Positions 53,201-58,771 of a stretch of 64,000 nt of DNA are shown in pieces. The stretch spans positions 39,139,738-39,203,737 of the forward strand of contig VZSR01003807.1 of the NCBI GenBank assembly GCA_013398615.1, read 5' to 3'. Origin of the DNA: Brachypodius melanocephalos. Taxonomy: Eukaryota > Chordata > Aves > Passeriformes > Pycnonotidae. Within the stretch, counting starts at the first letter, position 1, and each line of letters starts with the position of its first letter. The translations under genes were made by a program, and so were the position numbers. The notes beneath the pieces are model-generated. The model made no database searches. It was not told the origin of the DNA and worked only from the letters and a program-made list of their open reading frames with translations.

Positions 53201-55375
53201 TTTGATTATCTGCAAGGATGAAGACTAATGGCCTTTCTAGAAAACCATCTTCCAAGGACCACCCTCACACCAAAAAAGATTTTTAAATGCAATTTTCTGG
53301 TTTTTAATCTGGGCCCATTGCCTCTTCTCCTGCCTTTGGGTACCACTGAGAAGAGCATGGATCAGTTGTCTTTATTCTCCCCTGGCAGGTATTTAAGCAC
53401 TTTGATAAGATCACCCTAACCCTTCTTTTATCCATGCTAAACAAGTGCAGTGTGCTCGGCATCTCCTCAGTGTCAGAAGCGCTGGGCTCTTAATCGTTTT
53501 TATGCCATGTCACTGGACTGTTCATTATATTCATGTTTCTCATGTCTTGGAGGGTCAGGAAGTGGATGCAGCACTTCAAGTGTGTCTCACCAGTGCTGAG
53601 CAGGGGGAAGTGTCATCTATTTCATTTTTCTGGCAGTGCTGTCCCTCTTAGAGCACAGGAGGCTGTCACCCTTCTTTGCCACATGAGTGCACTGCTGGCT
53701 AAAAGGCTAAATTGTCCACCAGGACCCCAGCTGCTTTCATGTTAGGCTGCTTTCCAGCTTGCCAACTCCCGGTGTGTACTGGTATCTGGGGATTTTCTTC
53801 CCAGGAGCTGGACTTTGTGTTTCCCTTTCTTGAATTTCCTTGATTGTTTGAGATTCCTTGTAGCCCATTTTCCCAGCACTGTCTGGGTCTCTCTGAGTGG
53901 CAGTACAACCATCTGGTATACCAGCCACTCCTTCCAGTTCTCTACTGCTCGTAACTTTGCTGAGGGTGCACTATGTCTCTTCCTGTGGATAATTGATGAA
54001 GATGTTAAACAATACTGGCCCTAATCTCAGTGTTGGTGCTAGTTACTGGCCTCTAGCTGGACTTTGTGCCACTGGTCACAGCCCTTTGACATCACCAGTT
54101 CAGCTGGTTTTCAGTCTGTCTCACATTGTATTTTTGAGGTCTGTTCTTAAGCTTGTCCTCTTAAACTCTTAGTTAATATTTATGCTGTACCACTTTCCCA
54201 GGGATCACCTAGTGGTCACTCAGATCCTCTTACCCTTCTTGAAGGTAGGAATGACATTTGATTCCTTCTAGTCCTCAGGAATCAACCCTTATATTTGAAA
54301 AACCATTTTCCAAAGGTTTGTTTGAGTGTGGTCTTGCAATCATTTTGGCTGGCTCTGATCTCCAGAGCCTGGCATTGCTGGAGACCCATCTTTACACTTA
54401 AGACCAAGATGAAGCTCCCCAGCCTTTTCCACGTTATTTTCATTCAGTAGTTGTTGATCCATGTTATCTTTTTTTTGCTGCTGTAGAAGCCTGTTCTGTT
54501 GCCCTTCATGTTCCTTGCCAGATTCCACCACAGGTGGGCTTTGACTTGCTTCATTCTTTTCCTGTGTCGTCACACAGTGTCTGTGTTTTCCTTTTGTGTC
54601 ATTTCTTTCTGCCTCCACGTTTTGTATCTTGCCTCCTTTTTGTTTAAGCTTTGCCAGGAGCTCTTTTCTTTGTCTGTGCAGTCCACATGCCATTCTTAAT
54701 TGGCTGGGAAGCCCATTAGCATGGTCTGTTCTTGAGCTTCACAGAGGTGATCTTTAAAATCAACCAGCTGTCCTGGACCTTTCTTCTTTCTGGGGCCAAA
54801 CCCCATTAATTCATCCAAGCAGACGCCTTTGTAGTCTTCTCCTTGGAAGTCTCAGGTTGTTTGCTATTTCTCTTGTTTCCAGCTTTCAGGATCCTGAACT
54901 CCAACATCTCATTGTCATTGCAGCCAAGGCTGCCCTCAACTTTCATGTCCCTGACCAGTCGTTTTTTTTGTAAGCATGAGATCCATCAGAATGTCTCCTT
55001 TGATCATCTGTGTTAGAGTCTTAGAGTGCTTGTGTCCAGCTCTCTTGCCTTTCCAGCACATATCAAGGTGCCTCAAGTTTCCCATGAGGAAAAAAACCAA
55101 ACCCGTGAGGTTTCTTCAGCGTGTCTGAAAATGCATCATCTATTACTCCTTCCTGATTAGGAGGTCTGATACAGTAAAGCTAGTTCATAACCATGCCTGT
55201 GTTGTAAATGTAGCCTGACACTGACATACGAGCTCTTTTTTTCTTGCAGATTGAGGAGTGTGCTATTCAAGACTTATTAGTCCACTATGAAGCTTTTGAC
55301 AACCCTGAAGAATTTGTGACCGTTGAAAGGGCTCCACAGGGACCTATAGCAGCACCTATGTGGAACAAGCACTAA
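10878..55375 (+). CDS. IBTK: IBTK, inhibitor of Bruton tyrosine kinase (whole coding region, 28 coding exons)
   Basis: Joined coding exons: 10878-11201, 14517-14613, 14964-15088, 15940-16050, 17216-17386, 18484-18601, 20368-20548, 21746-21869, 25204-25381, 26078-26252, 27070-27663, 29019-29105, 30007-30089, 30196-30233, 32025-32118, 32480-32581, 33344-33461, 35090-35150, 35840-35967, 37398-37510, 38111-38259, 38459-38622, 39768-39860, 40960-41118, 46080-46232, 52614-52682, 52784-52916, 55250-55375. They total 4068 nt and encode 1355 residues. Domains seen: two ankyrin repeats (about 51-115), RCC1-type repeats (from 141), BTB1 (from 566), BTB2 (from 767) and a basic NLS-like segment (975-988). 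Known of the family: IBTK binds the PH domain of BTK and lowers its activity and calcium signalling, and it serves as a substrate adaptor for CUL3 ubiquitin ligase. The last residues are WNKH; the human protein, as I recall it, has two more. No break was found. Confidence 0.97.
12474..13480 (-). mobile_element. CR1 LINE fragment, 3' part
   Basis: The left end resembles the reverse complement of the CR1 3' terminus. The minus strand at 13325-13119 reads like the C-terminal part of CR1 reverse transcriptase: a degraded catalytic DD region (GDDMKPGG), then IQRDFDRLE and IKFNKGKCK. The frame is broken elsewhere and the right end is uncertain. It is an old, dead copy inserted antisense to IBTK. 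Confidence 0.85.
14092..14110. repeat. Poly-T run (19 bases)
   Basis: An uninterrupted T homopolymer in intron 2. It may be the A tail of a minus-strand insertion, but no body is recognisable beside it. Confidence 0.9.
14517..14613 (+). CDS. IBTK: IBTK coding exon 3 (aa 109-141)
   Basis: The acceptor is CTCTTTCAG. The exon completes ankyrin repeat 2 (HGVSLYVQDKEGLSALDLV) and ends in phase 1 at ACTG|GTAGGA. The 97 nt fit the incoming and outgoing phases. Confidence 0.95.
14614..14963. other. IBTK intron 3 (350 bp)
   Basis: A short AT-rich intron. I see no feature in it apart from its splice sites. Confidence 0.8.
14964..15088 (+). CDS. IBTK: IBTK coding exon 4 (aa 141-182)
   Basis: The acceptor is CCATTACAG. 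The exon encodes the first RCC1-type blade, with VYTWGNNINFTLGHG. It ends in phase 0 at AAACAG|GTATTG. Confidence 0.95.
15089..15939. other. IBTK intron 4
   Basis: This 851-bp intron has no recognisable gene, RNA or repeat. The acceptor is preceded by a T-rich tract ending TTTTTTCAG. Confidence 0.75.
15940..16050 (+). CDS. IBTK: IBTK coding exon 5 (aa 183-219)
   Basis: The exon encodes the second RCC1-type repeat, with the motif QVYTCGHGQGGRLGHGDEQT. It is 111 nt, phase 0 at both ends, so skipping it would keep the frame. The donor is TTG|GTATAG. Confidence 0.95.
16051..17215. other. IBTK intron 5
   Basis: This 1.2-kb AT-rich intron has no recognisable element. Confidence 0.75.
17216..17386 (+). 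CDS. IBTK: IBTK coding exon 6 (aa 220-276)
   Basis: The exon encodes the third RCC1-type repeat (AAAKDHTVVLTEDGYVYTFG). It is 171 nt, phase 0 at both ends. The donor is AGACAG|GTACAA. Confidence 0.95.
17387..18483. other. IBTK intron 6
   Basis: This 1.1-kb intron shows no gene or clear repeat. T-rich and A-rich runs occur at about 17871-17890 and 17946-17955. Confidence 0.75.
18484..18601 (+). CDS. IBTK: IBTK coding exon 7 (aa 277-316)
   Basis: The exon continues the RCC1-like propeller (GVAAGRFHTVLWTKEAVYTM). The acceptor is GTGCTTAG and the donor CTAG|GTAAGG. It ends in phase 1. Confidence 0.95.
18602..20367. other. IBTK intron 7
   Basis: This 1.8-kb intron has T-rich tracts and a moderately GC-rich patch at about 19540-19850. 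Minus and plus frames stay open there for about 100-140 codons but resemble no protein I know. Confidence 0.65.
20368..20548 (+). CDS. IBTK: IBTK coding exon 8 (aa 316-376)
   Basis: The exon begins in phase 1 and encodes YLLDPNGEKC and SLVSASDGATVCVSERGDIY, the last part of the propeller-like region. The donor is AA|GTATGT, phase 2. Confidence 0.95.
20549..21745. other. IBTK intron 8
   Basis: This 1.2-kb AT-rich intron has no recognisable element. Confidence 0.75.
21746..21869 (+). CDS. IBTK: IBTK coding exon 9 (aa 376-417)
   Basis: The exon encodes QLNLKKVLVSGGYLEYKVD and an EAGR end. The acceptor is CTTTCAG and the donor AGA|GTAAGT. It ends in phase 0. Confidence 0.94.
21964..23125 (-). 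mobile_element. CR1 LINE, partial pol, interrupted by an assembly gap
   Basis: The left end carries the CR1 3' tail in reverse complement (CACAGAATCATAGAATATGC). Minus-strand translations match CR1 ORF2: an upstream part with ADVIPKPLLKIFEQS, then the start of the RT (LKKGKKEDSTLYSPVSVTRV), then after the gap the C-terminus (CKKDIELLKSVKRRAMKMV). Frames contain breaks, so the copy is inactive. It is inserted antisense to IBTK. Confidence 0.92.
22502..22601. other. Assembly gap (100 N)
   Basis: Exactly 100 N, a conventional placeholder length, so the true size is unknown. It falls where the core of the CR1 reverse transcriptase should be. Confidence 0.99.
24112..24418 (+). mobile_element. CR1 LINE 3' end
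   Basis: The sequence follows the typical avian CR1 3' region: a stretch on GGGCACAAACTGAAATTGAG, then CTGGACATGTTCCTGGGCAG, then a TTCTGTGATTTG terminus. It is a 5'-truncated sense copy without coding potential. Confidence 0.88.
25204..25381 (+). CDS. IBTK: IBTK coding exon 10 (aa 418-477)
   Basis: The exon encodes VFCWKSSNSSMKQCRWVYG and the Lys/Ser-rich GKKSSEKK end. The acceptor is ACTATAG. The donor AAAG|GTTGGC is unusual in having T at +3, but the phase-1 junction to exon 11 gives the expected protein. Confidence 0.92.
25382..26077. other. IBTK intron 10
   Basis: This 696-bp intron has no recognisable repeat or gene. A minus-strand frame of 125 codons at 25569-25946 resembles nothing known to me. 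Confidence 0.7.
26078..26252 (+). CDS. IBTK: IBTK coding exon 11 (aa 477-535)
   Basis: The exon encodes YERIRLQKLTFVHRAVSIAT and ends at DPKT in phase 2 (AG|GTATAT). The acceptor TTTTTTTGACAG has a long T tract. Confidence 0.94.
26253..27069. other. IBTK intron 11
   Basis: This 817-bp AT-rich intron holds no recognisable element. Confidence 0.75.
27070..27663 (+). CDS. IBTK: IBTK coding exon 12 (aa 535-733), BTB1
   Basis: At 594 nt this is the largest coding exon. It holds the first BTB/POZ domain, starting at DSIHDVTFQIG (566), with HKYILAVRSDFFKKLF and YLLQFIYTDTCDLL. A Lys-rich linker (KQKSKSKKGKAG) follows. The donor is AAG|GTAG within the GGAAGGTAGGTG context. Reading into the intron meets TAG at once, so retention would end the protein after residue 733. 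Confidence 0.96.
27664..29018. other. IBTK intron 12
   Basis: The intron carries part of an antisense ERVL-type LTR (27770-28096). The remainder is AT-rich without recognisable content. Confidence 0.75.
27770..28096 (-). mobile_element. Avian ERVL-type LTR fragment (solo)
   Basis: Read on the minus strand from 28096, it begins TGTCATGGTTTAAC, the characteristic start of avian ERVL-group LTRs. A CACTCACTC region, GATGGGGGAGA and a GGGCTGAGATAAAC segment follow in the expected order. No internal viral coding region is present on either side, so it is a solo LTR or a fragment. Its 3' end, at the left, is indistinct. It is antisense to IBTK. Confidence 0.75.
29019..29105 (+). CDS. IBTK: IBTK coding exon 13 (aa 733-762)
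   Basis: The exon encodes a basic linker (VNKKNGNKPKLN type) between the two BTB domains: LDGVRLENGKINVV, then a Lys/Asn-rich run. The acceptor is ATTTGCAG and the donor ATG|GTAATT in phase 2. Confidence 0.92.
29106..30006. other. IBTK intron 13
   Basis: This 901-bp AT-rich intron has no recognisable element. Confidence 0.75.
30007..30089 (+). CDS. IBTK: IBTK coding exon 14 (aa 762-790), start of BTB2
   Basis: The exon opens the second BTB domain with YLCDVTLKSLDGKEFPCHKC (764-783). The acceptor is TCTTCTAG and the donor CTTG|GTATGT. It ends in phase 1. Confidence 0.95.
30196..30233 (+). CDS. IBTK: IBTK coding exon 15 (aa 790-802)
   Basis: A 38-nt micro-exon encodes YFHSMLSSSWIE within BTB2. 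The acceptor is CTTTACAG and the donor GAG|GTAAGT. The preceding intron is only 106 bp and TA-rich. Confidence 0.95.
30234..32024. other. IBTK intron 15
   Basis: This 1.8-kb AT-rich intron contains a near-perfect inverted repeat at 31430-31509. Its acceptor is preceded by a long T tract (31987-32003). Confidence 0.75.
31430..31509. repeat. Near-perfect inverted repeat / 80-nt hairpin
   Basis: Arms 31430-31455 and 31484-31509 are exact reverse complements over 26 bp. The stem continues inward through 31464/31475 with one mismatch and one G-T position, closing on a 10-nt loop (31465-31474). The size suits a pre-miRNA or short hairpin RNA, but a recent inverted duplication or a tiny transposon remnant would look the same. 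I know no named miRNA at this place. Confidence 0.95.
32025..32118 (+). CDS. IBTK: IBTK coding exon 16 (aa 803-834)
   Basis: The exon encodes CSALEMPIHSDILQIILDYL and YTDEALAIK, the typical C-terminal helices of a BTB fold. The acceptor is GCCTTTTAG. The donor AAAG|GTGCCA is weak. It ends in phase 1. Confidence 0.95.
32119..32479. other. IBTK intron 16
   Basis: This 361-bp T-rich intron has no recognisable element. Confidence 0.75.
32480..32581 (+). CDS. IBTK: IBTK coding exon 17 (aa 834-868)
   Basis: The exon encodes VVADQLLISRLKEICEVAIA, the helical region after BTB2. The acceptor is GTTTTCCAG and the donor AAAC|GTGAGT. It is 102 nt, phase 1 in and out, so skipping would keep frame. Confidence 0.95.
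32582..33343. other. IBTK intron 17
   Basis: This 762-bp intron has no recognisable element apart from A- and T-rich runs. Confidence 0.75.
33344..33461 (+). CDS. IBTK: IBTK coding exon 18 (aa 868-907)
   Basis: The exon encodes AAELLEFSAMYNAEQLKLSC, a helical segment like the BACK-type region after BTB domains. The acceptor is GTTTCTGCAG and the donor AG|GTAAGC, phase 2. Confidence 0.95.
33779..33872. repeat. G/T-rich tract with G runs
   Basis: The sense strand carries runs such as GGGGG, GGGG and GGGG separated by T-rich spacers, and almost no C. Four or more G runs could in principle form a G-quadruplex in DNA or RNA. Confidence 0.7.
34158..34222. repeat. A/C-rich tract
   Basis: AAACCC-like units repeat with essentially no G or T in the core (for example CCCAAAAAAACAAAAACAACC). 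It is complementary in composition to the G/T-rich tract upstream in the same intron. Confidence 0.8.
35090..35150 (+). CDS. IBTK: IBTK coding exon 19 (aa 907-927)
   Basis: A 61-nt exon encodes TLDVLSDEVVKDLSVYYRKM. The acceptor is TTTTTTAG and the donor ATG|GTAAGT. It ends in phase 0. Confidence 0.95.
35151..35839. other. IBTK intron 19
   Basis: This 689-bp intron has no recognisable element. Confidence 0.75.
35840..35967 (+). CDS. IBTK: IBTK coding exon 20 (aa 928-970)
   Basis: The exon encodes IPAMVRRVITPYPDGPDISS, then an acidic stretch (EPEEGENFIFLREE). The acceptor is AACTACAG and the donor TCTCA|GTAAGT, phase 2. Confidence 0.95.
35968..37397. other. IBTK intron 20
   Basis: This 1.4-kb intron has no element I can name. 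A minus-strand frame of about 100 codons at 36143-36451 looks like chance. Confidence 0.7.
37398..37510 (+). CDS. IBTK: IBTK coding exon 21 (aa 970-1008), basic NLS-like segment
   Basis: The exon encodes KKAKTKAKKKPRKRSDSSGG (975-994), a strongly basic run that resembles a nuclear localisation signal, then YNLSDIIQSPAST. The acceptor is CTATTAG and the donor ACAG|GTCAGT. It ends in phase 1. Confidence 0.95.
37511..38110. other. IBTK intron 21
   Basis: This 600-bp AT-rich intron has no recognisable element. Confidence 0.75.
38111..38259 (+). CDS. IBTK: IBTK coding exon 22 (aa 1008-1057)
   Basis: The exon encodes SVESLPELLTSDSEGSYAGV and GSPRDLQSPDF, a conserved Ser-rich part of the tail. The donor GAG|GTTGGA is weak (T at +3). 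The phase-0 junction after Glu1057 aligns with the family. Read-through stays open for 27 more codons before TGA at 38341-38343. Confidence 0.9.
38459..38622 (+). CDS. IBTK: IBTK coding exon 23 (aa 1058-1112)
   Basis: A diverged, low-constraint part of the tail begins MKDKGCSQGMKPSHP and runs to SIPSARHSSASSPNWVATSF. The acceptor is GATCTTTAG and the donor TTCAG|GTGCAG, phase 2. Family similarity is clear mainly at the C-terminal end of the exon. Confidence 0.88.
38623..39767. other. IBTK intron 23
   Basis: This 1.1-kb intron contains a short imperfect tandem duplication near 39448-39522 and nothing else recognisable. Confidence 0.7.
39448..39522. repeat. Imperfect local duplication
   Basis: TTTAGGGATCTAATTTTTTT recurs next to itself as TTTAGGGATCTATTTTTTT. 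The pair is flanked on both sides by GTAATCACAGTT and GTAATCATAGTT. It is a compact nested duplication of intronic sequence. Confidence 0.75.
39768..39860 (+). CDS. IBTK: IBTK coding exon 24 (aa 1112-1143)
   Basis: The exon encodes SPASPPAMDLRTIMEIEESM, a well-conserved tail motif. The acceptor is TTTCATTTAG. The donor AAG|GTTGGT is weak (T at +3). The incoming and outgoing phase is 2, and 93 nt keeps frame if skipped. Confidence 0.93.
39861..40959. other. IBTK intron 24
   Basis: This 1.1-kb intron has no recognisable element. It ends in a tandem acceptor (CACAGCAG). Confidence 0.75.
40960..41118 (+). CDS. IBTK: IBTK coding exon 25 (aa 1143-1196)
   Basis: The exon encodes VSHGIKLSQKQRKMIALAAK, then a Pro-rich stretch. 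The acceptor is a CAGCAG pair. Using the first AG (exon from 40960) gives the same spacing as the human protein; the second (from 40963) would drop one residue. The donor is TG|GTATGT, phase 2. Confidence 0.93.
41119..46079. other. IBTK intron 25 (5 kb)
   Basis: The intron contains a sense CR1 pol fragment (42700-43210) and a small CpG-enriched block (43477-43550). The rest is AT-rich, with no gene seen. Confidence 0.7.
42700..43210 (+). mobile_element. CR1 LINE fragment, reverse-transcriptase N-terminal part
   Basis: The plus strand reads like CR1 ORF2 around the start of the RT domain: a GPWGWMGSTQG-like stretch, then HLKKDQKESVESYWPGGLTS, then GQIILSALTWHVQNNQ. Stops and frame changes show it is inactive. 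Both ends are truncated. Confidence 0.9.
46080..46232 (+). CDS. IBTK: IBTK coding exon 26 (aa 1196-1247)
   Basis: The exon encodes SSSLHSALPKSFRDLVIEEE and a polar stretch ending SVQNTVR. The acceptor TTTAAAAAG has a weak polypyrimidine tract next to the AG. The donor is AG|GTAAGA. It is 153 nt, phase 2 in and out. Confidence 0.93.
46246..46351. repeat. TA/TG low-complexity stretch
   Basis: Short runs of GTGTGTGTATATATATGTG and, further on, GTATGTATGTATA follow the exon 26 donor. It is simple-sequence DNA and may be variable in length. Confidence 0.7.
46700..47260. other. Moderately GC-rich block, unexplained
   Basis: Base composition rises compared with the neighbouring intron, and a plus frame is open at 47038-47253. 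I recognise neither a protein nor a repeat family. It may be a decayed transposon or a regulatory element. Confidence 0.35.
49858..50365 (-). mobile_element. CR1 LINE 3' end
   Basis: The left end is the reverse complement of a CR1 3' region (ATAGACTGGTTTGGGTTAGA). The minus strand encodes the ORF2 C-terminus, with EKRRLQSDLIVAFQYMKGHC. It is a truncated, inactive copy. Confidence 0.92.
50366..51330 (-). mobile_element. Second CR1 LINE fragment, adjoining the first
   Basis: A separate, more diverged CR1 copy in the same orientation: it restarts from a 3'-region-like sequence at about 50380. The minus strand at 51073-50990 reads MNFKGKCKVLFLEENSPTRQ, a CR1 RT C-terminal motif. The right end is uncertain. 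Confidence 0.8.
52614..52682 (+). CDS. IBTK: IBTK coding exon 27 (aa 1247-1270)
   Basis: A 69-nt exon encodes CSTRSNPGLEDSVLDSPQLE. The acceptor is CTCTCTCCAG and the donor CATAA|GTAAGT. Phase is 2 in and out. It is separated from exon 28 by an intron of only 101 bp. Confidence 0.9.
52784..52916 (+). CDS. IBTK: IBTK coding exon 28 (aa 1270-1314)
   Basis: The exon encodes the highly conserved IVEEELQQEAALIRSREKPL with ALIQ at its end. The acceptor is TTTTTTTTGCAG and the donor CAG|GTAAGT. It ends in phase 0. Confidence 0.96.
52917..55249. other. IBTK intron 28 (2.3 kb), mostly CR1
   Basis: Nearly the whole intron is one long antisense CR1 copy. Only about the first 180 bases and the last 30-60 bases before the exon 29 acceptor appear free of it. 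Confidence 0.75.
53100..55200 (-). mobile_element. CR1 LINE, about 2.1 kb, RT plus upstream region
   Basis: This is the longest CR1 copy in the window. From left to right the reverse complement runs from the 3' end (AGAGAATGGTTGAGTTTGGA), through the RT (53800-54100 matches the region around the catalytic DD), to the linker and endonuclease part (CAGCCAAGGCTGCCCTCAAC near 54922; CTCAAGTTTCCCATGAGG near 55072). Many stops and frameshifts make it inactive. Its right end lies close to the exon 29 acceptor. Confidence 0.88.
55250..55375 (+). CDS. IBTK: IBTK coding exon 29 (aa 1315-1355) and stop
   Basis: The last coding exon encodes IEECAIQDLLVHYEAFDNPE and ends GPIAAPMWNKH before TAA at 55373-55375. 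The acceptor is TTTTTTTCTTGCAG. The human protein, as I recall it, ends two residues later. Confidence 0.97.
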   Translation: MEECAIQDLLVHYEAFDNPEEFVTVERAPQGPIAAPMWNKH

Positions 55376-55765
55376 TTTGTACTTTTCACAGTCCTCCCTT
55401 CCGCAGTTCTCACAGTTGTATGTGCACTTTTGAAATTGTAATTCTTCTTACAAGTAAAACAGGACTGGAAGAATAAGAATCATGTAATTTTTAGCATCAG
55501 TATTAAAACACTGCCCATAATCACTAGGTATTTGTTAGAGAGAATGAAATAATGTGTTCACTGTGTCCTTTACCCACAGTATCTATTGTATGTATGTTTT
55601 GAGAGCATTTCTTTAATGACACATATAGTTAGTAATGTTACATGAGGCTGTAGATTGGGAATGTATTTGCTAATCTTAAGTTTTAAGGGTTTTTCGTTAA
55701 ATTAACAGGTGAAAAGTTTAAACGAGTGTTTATTTTGTGATTTAATGTGGAATTGAATGTGCAGA

Positions 55766-55801
55766 ATTAAACGGCTTTAAACTTTGGGGGGTGGTGTGTC
55801 C
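55766..55801 (+). promoter_or_regulatory. Candidate proximal poly(A) site
   Basis: ATTAAA at 55766-55771 is followed 12-30 nt later by a G/T-rich element (GGGGGGTGGTGTGTCC), the usual layout of a cleavage site. Use here gives a 3' UTR of about 410 nt. Confidence 0.5.
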
Positions 55802-56187
55802 TTCAGACCTTTCTTGCTAATTCAGAGTACTGGGAAAAAAGCTTGTGCTTGAACTTCATGTAAAAGTACAGTTTGACAATGCAGTTTCTCTTAAGTTACG
55901 TGTGCAAGTCCTGGTTCTCTGGTTGCTGTGGCCAGCACATTTCCCTGTTGTGCCCCAGGCTGTGCCTGTGTGCCCGGCCATCGCCTGTGCTCAGCTCAGC
56001 TGTGCATGTTTGTCACTGCTGTGAGTGAGCCTGGCCTTGGAGCAGCCAGCTCTGTCTTGAAGTAAAGCACGCAGCTCAAGAGAACGTGGTGCCACGTTAA
56101 TTAGCCCATCTGTAGTCTTACTCTGGTAAATATGGTACCATTTCAGAACCGCTGTGTTTCGGGACAATTCACTTGAAGTGCTGAGGA

Positions 56188-56216
56188 AATAAAAAATCTG
56201 TGTATATGTTGTTAAA
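56188..56216 (+). promoter_or_regulatory. Candidate middle poly(A) site
   Basis: The canonical AATAAA at 56188-56193 is followed by a GT-rich stretch (TGTGTATATGTTGTT). Use here gives a 3' UTR of about 830 nt. Confidence 0.5.
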
Positions 56217-56605
56217 GCTATAGGGGCAAGTGCTTGACTGGGAATTCTGCAAACACCTGAGCTGCAAAGATTATCATAGATGGCTTTCAATATTGTGTTC
56301 TAAAGTTCTCTGTGCCTGGTTGAAAGAAATTTATAGATATTTAAAAAAAAAAAAGGTAGCCTTATCTGCAATATTTTGTCTAGTTTGTCTTGTTTGTATA
56401 GGTGCGTTTGAACTTGTGCTTCTTCAGTAATGTCAGTACTCATGAACTCTGGAAAACTGGAATGAAGAGATCTACAGAAAATGAATGTAAAGAATTGATC
56501 ACTGTGTGATAAAAGAATCTTGAAAAGAGAGATGCAGATATGTCTTAATGATTTCAGGTCAAGCTACACCAAAAAAATCCCACGCAAAAATTGTAAAAAA
56601 ACCGC

Positions 56606-56660
56606 AATAAACGGTAAAATCTTGACTTATACAAAGTTAATATATTTTTATGTGCTGTCT
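56606..56660 (+). promoter_or_regulatory. Candidate distal poly(A) site
   Basis: The canonical AATAAA at 56606-56611 has a modest T/GT-rich region (TTATGTGCTGTCT) further downstream. It would give a 3' UTR of about 1.25 kb. Confidence 0.4.
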
Positions 56661-58771
56661 ATATATAATCAATGATTTAGGTAACTAGAGTAATCGATAA
56701 GTATTTCTTTTGTGTCGGAAACAAGAACTGTAGGCATTTTGAAGCTATGCAGGGAAGGAAAGATGTAGGTTTTAACTCTAAGTTCTACTGGTAATTCATT
56801 CACTAAACTGATGATAATACTTGTGTTAAGGGCTTTACTGGATGCACTAAAGGGCCTTAGGGCCTGCTGAAACTATCCTCTGGTTTAAAAGAAAGCTTAT
56901 GTAGTGTGAGAAATAGCTACAGAAGCAGCAGGCCTTTGCAGGTTATGAAATTTAAAATTATCGCGAACTTGTTAATTTGCTTCTTTTTCAAAATACGCCG
57001 TTGAAAATCTCATTCTCCTGAAATTTTAAGAGGATTGATGTTTCCACCGTGCCAAAGAACTTGACTGCTTTCAAGTTGTGGTTTTATTGCCACAGTTTGT
57101 TTAGGCATCATCACTGATTATATGTAATACTCATAAACAAAAGTGAGGAATGATCAGTGTACCACTTTTCTGGAGTTCAGAACACTAAACTGCTGTGGTA
57201 GAACAGCTTTATTAAGCCTAATATGTGTCACAGAAAGCTGGCACTTTCTAGCTCAGATGCCCAACTTTGTGGCCTTTTTTGTTATGCCAAACATGAATTC
57301 AGCTCTAATCACATTTTGTCCTTTCTGGGCTTGTTAAGTCCTTTAACTTGCACCAAAACAGGGTTGAATTTCCAGGTTCTAGTGAGCGTAATGCAGCACA
57401 TTAGAGTTAGCAGTAAAAAACAATATTTAGCATATAGATACGTAAGTTCAAGGAGATCTATTGCAAGTATTTAGTGTAAGAAATACAACTTTAACAAAAG
57501 GAATCTAGTGAAGTTTTTGTGGTATCTCAAAGACAAATGAACCATCCTGTGAAACAGTTTCCTTGAACAACTGTAAGCATTTTGTCTTTTTGCCTTCATC
57601 ATTCATTATCTCCAACTTCAGTAACTTCTTAAAAAATAGAGGGATAAGTGAAACTTGCAATTTTTTTCACATTCAAATGGAGGAAAAAAAAAATTAATAA
57701 TACTGCACTACCTTCAGGACTTGTTGTTACTGTGTCAAGGTATTTGAGGTATGTATAAGTTTTCTGCACTGTATATTGAAAATGTAAGTAAAGTGGGAAA
57801 ATTCGGGAAATTACAGAACTTTTGCTACTTTTGTTCCTCAAAGATAGAGGCTGTTTTTAGTGACTAATCTGACAGTATTGTTGGATGGAATTTCCATATA
57901 AGGACTTACTGTGCAACCTTTCACAGAGCAGCATTGACGAAAAAATTACTAAATTTTCTAATTCAGCTTGTGTTATAAATCTTGATGATACCTTCCTACC
58001 ATGTTTTCTAACAGAATTCCCCATCCCTCACCCTGTGGTTAGCATCATTTGTAGGCAGCAATATGATATGTTAGCTGCGTATTTCAAAATTAACACTTTT
58101 GAACTTCGAATGTGTCCGTTTTTGTCCCTATGCCTGCCCCTGCCCTTTTGTTTTTAATAGTACAAAAAGAGACTCTGAGCTCTTTTGACAGTGTTCAGCT
58201 TGATTGTATTCATTGATCTGCAATTGAAATGATTTTCTGCACTCCCTTTGCACCCTGAGCTCTCCTCCTTGCTCAAAGAATTGCTAGCTCTGATGTAAAG
58301 ACAAGTCAGAACAGAACACCAGGTTGTTAGATCGTATTCTAAATATAAAGGTAAAAAATTTACACTGGAATAAAGTAATTCAAACCCTTAATCGTGGACT
58401 TGCAGGGTGTCACCAGAGACATTGTTACTTTGTAGTAACAGGTACTGTCAGTTAAGGTATCAAATGATCTCAGAATGTATTCCATCCATTCTTACACCAA
58501 GAAAAGTTTGTAAAACTCCACTGAAGAGCCTGCTACTTAAACCGAAGGGAAATATTTTCTCTCTATTGTCTCATGTGCTGGACACTGGTCAGGTGAGATG
58601 TTGAGGCATACAGAAGATGAACCCCTCCTGCCAAGGCTGTAGCTGTGGCAGTCCTTCAGCATTAGGAGCTCTTGAAGGCTTTGCCTGGAGGAAGGGAGCT
58701 GGATGTGAAGAATGTTCTGGACATGAAGATACTCTTCAGGTGAGGTGTCTGTTGTTGTAGCAACAATTGTG

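Larger units (their letters stand above)
55376..56630 (+). other. IBTK: IBTK 3' UTR (end uncertain)
   Basis: AT-rich sequence after the stop with three plausible poly(A) signals: ATTAAA at 55766, AATAAA at 56188 and AATAAA at 56606. The true 3' end cannot be chosen from sequence alone. Confidence 0.7.
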
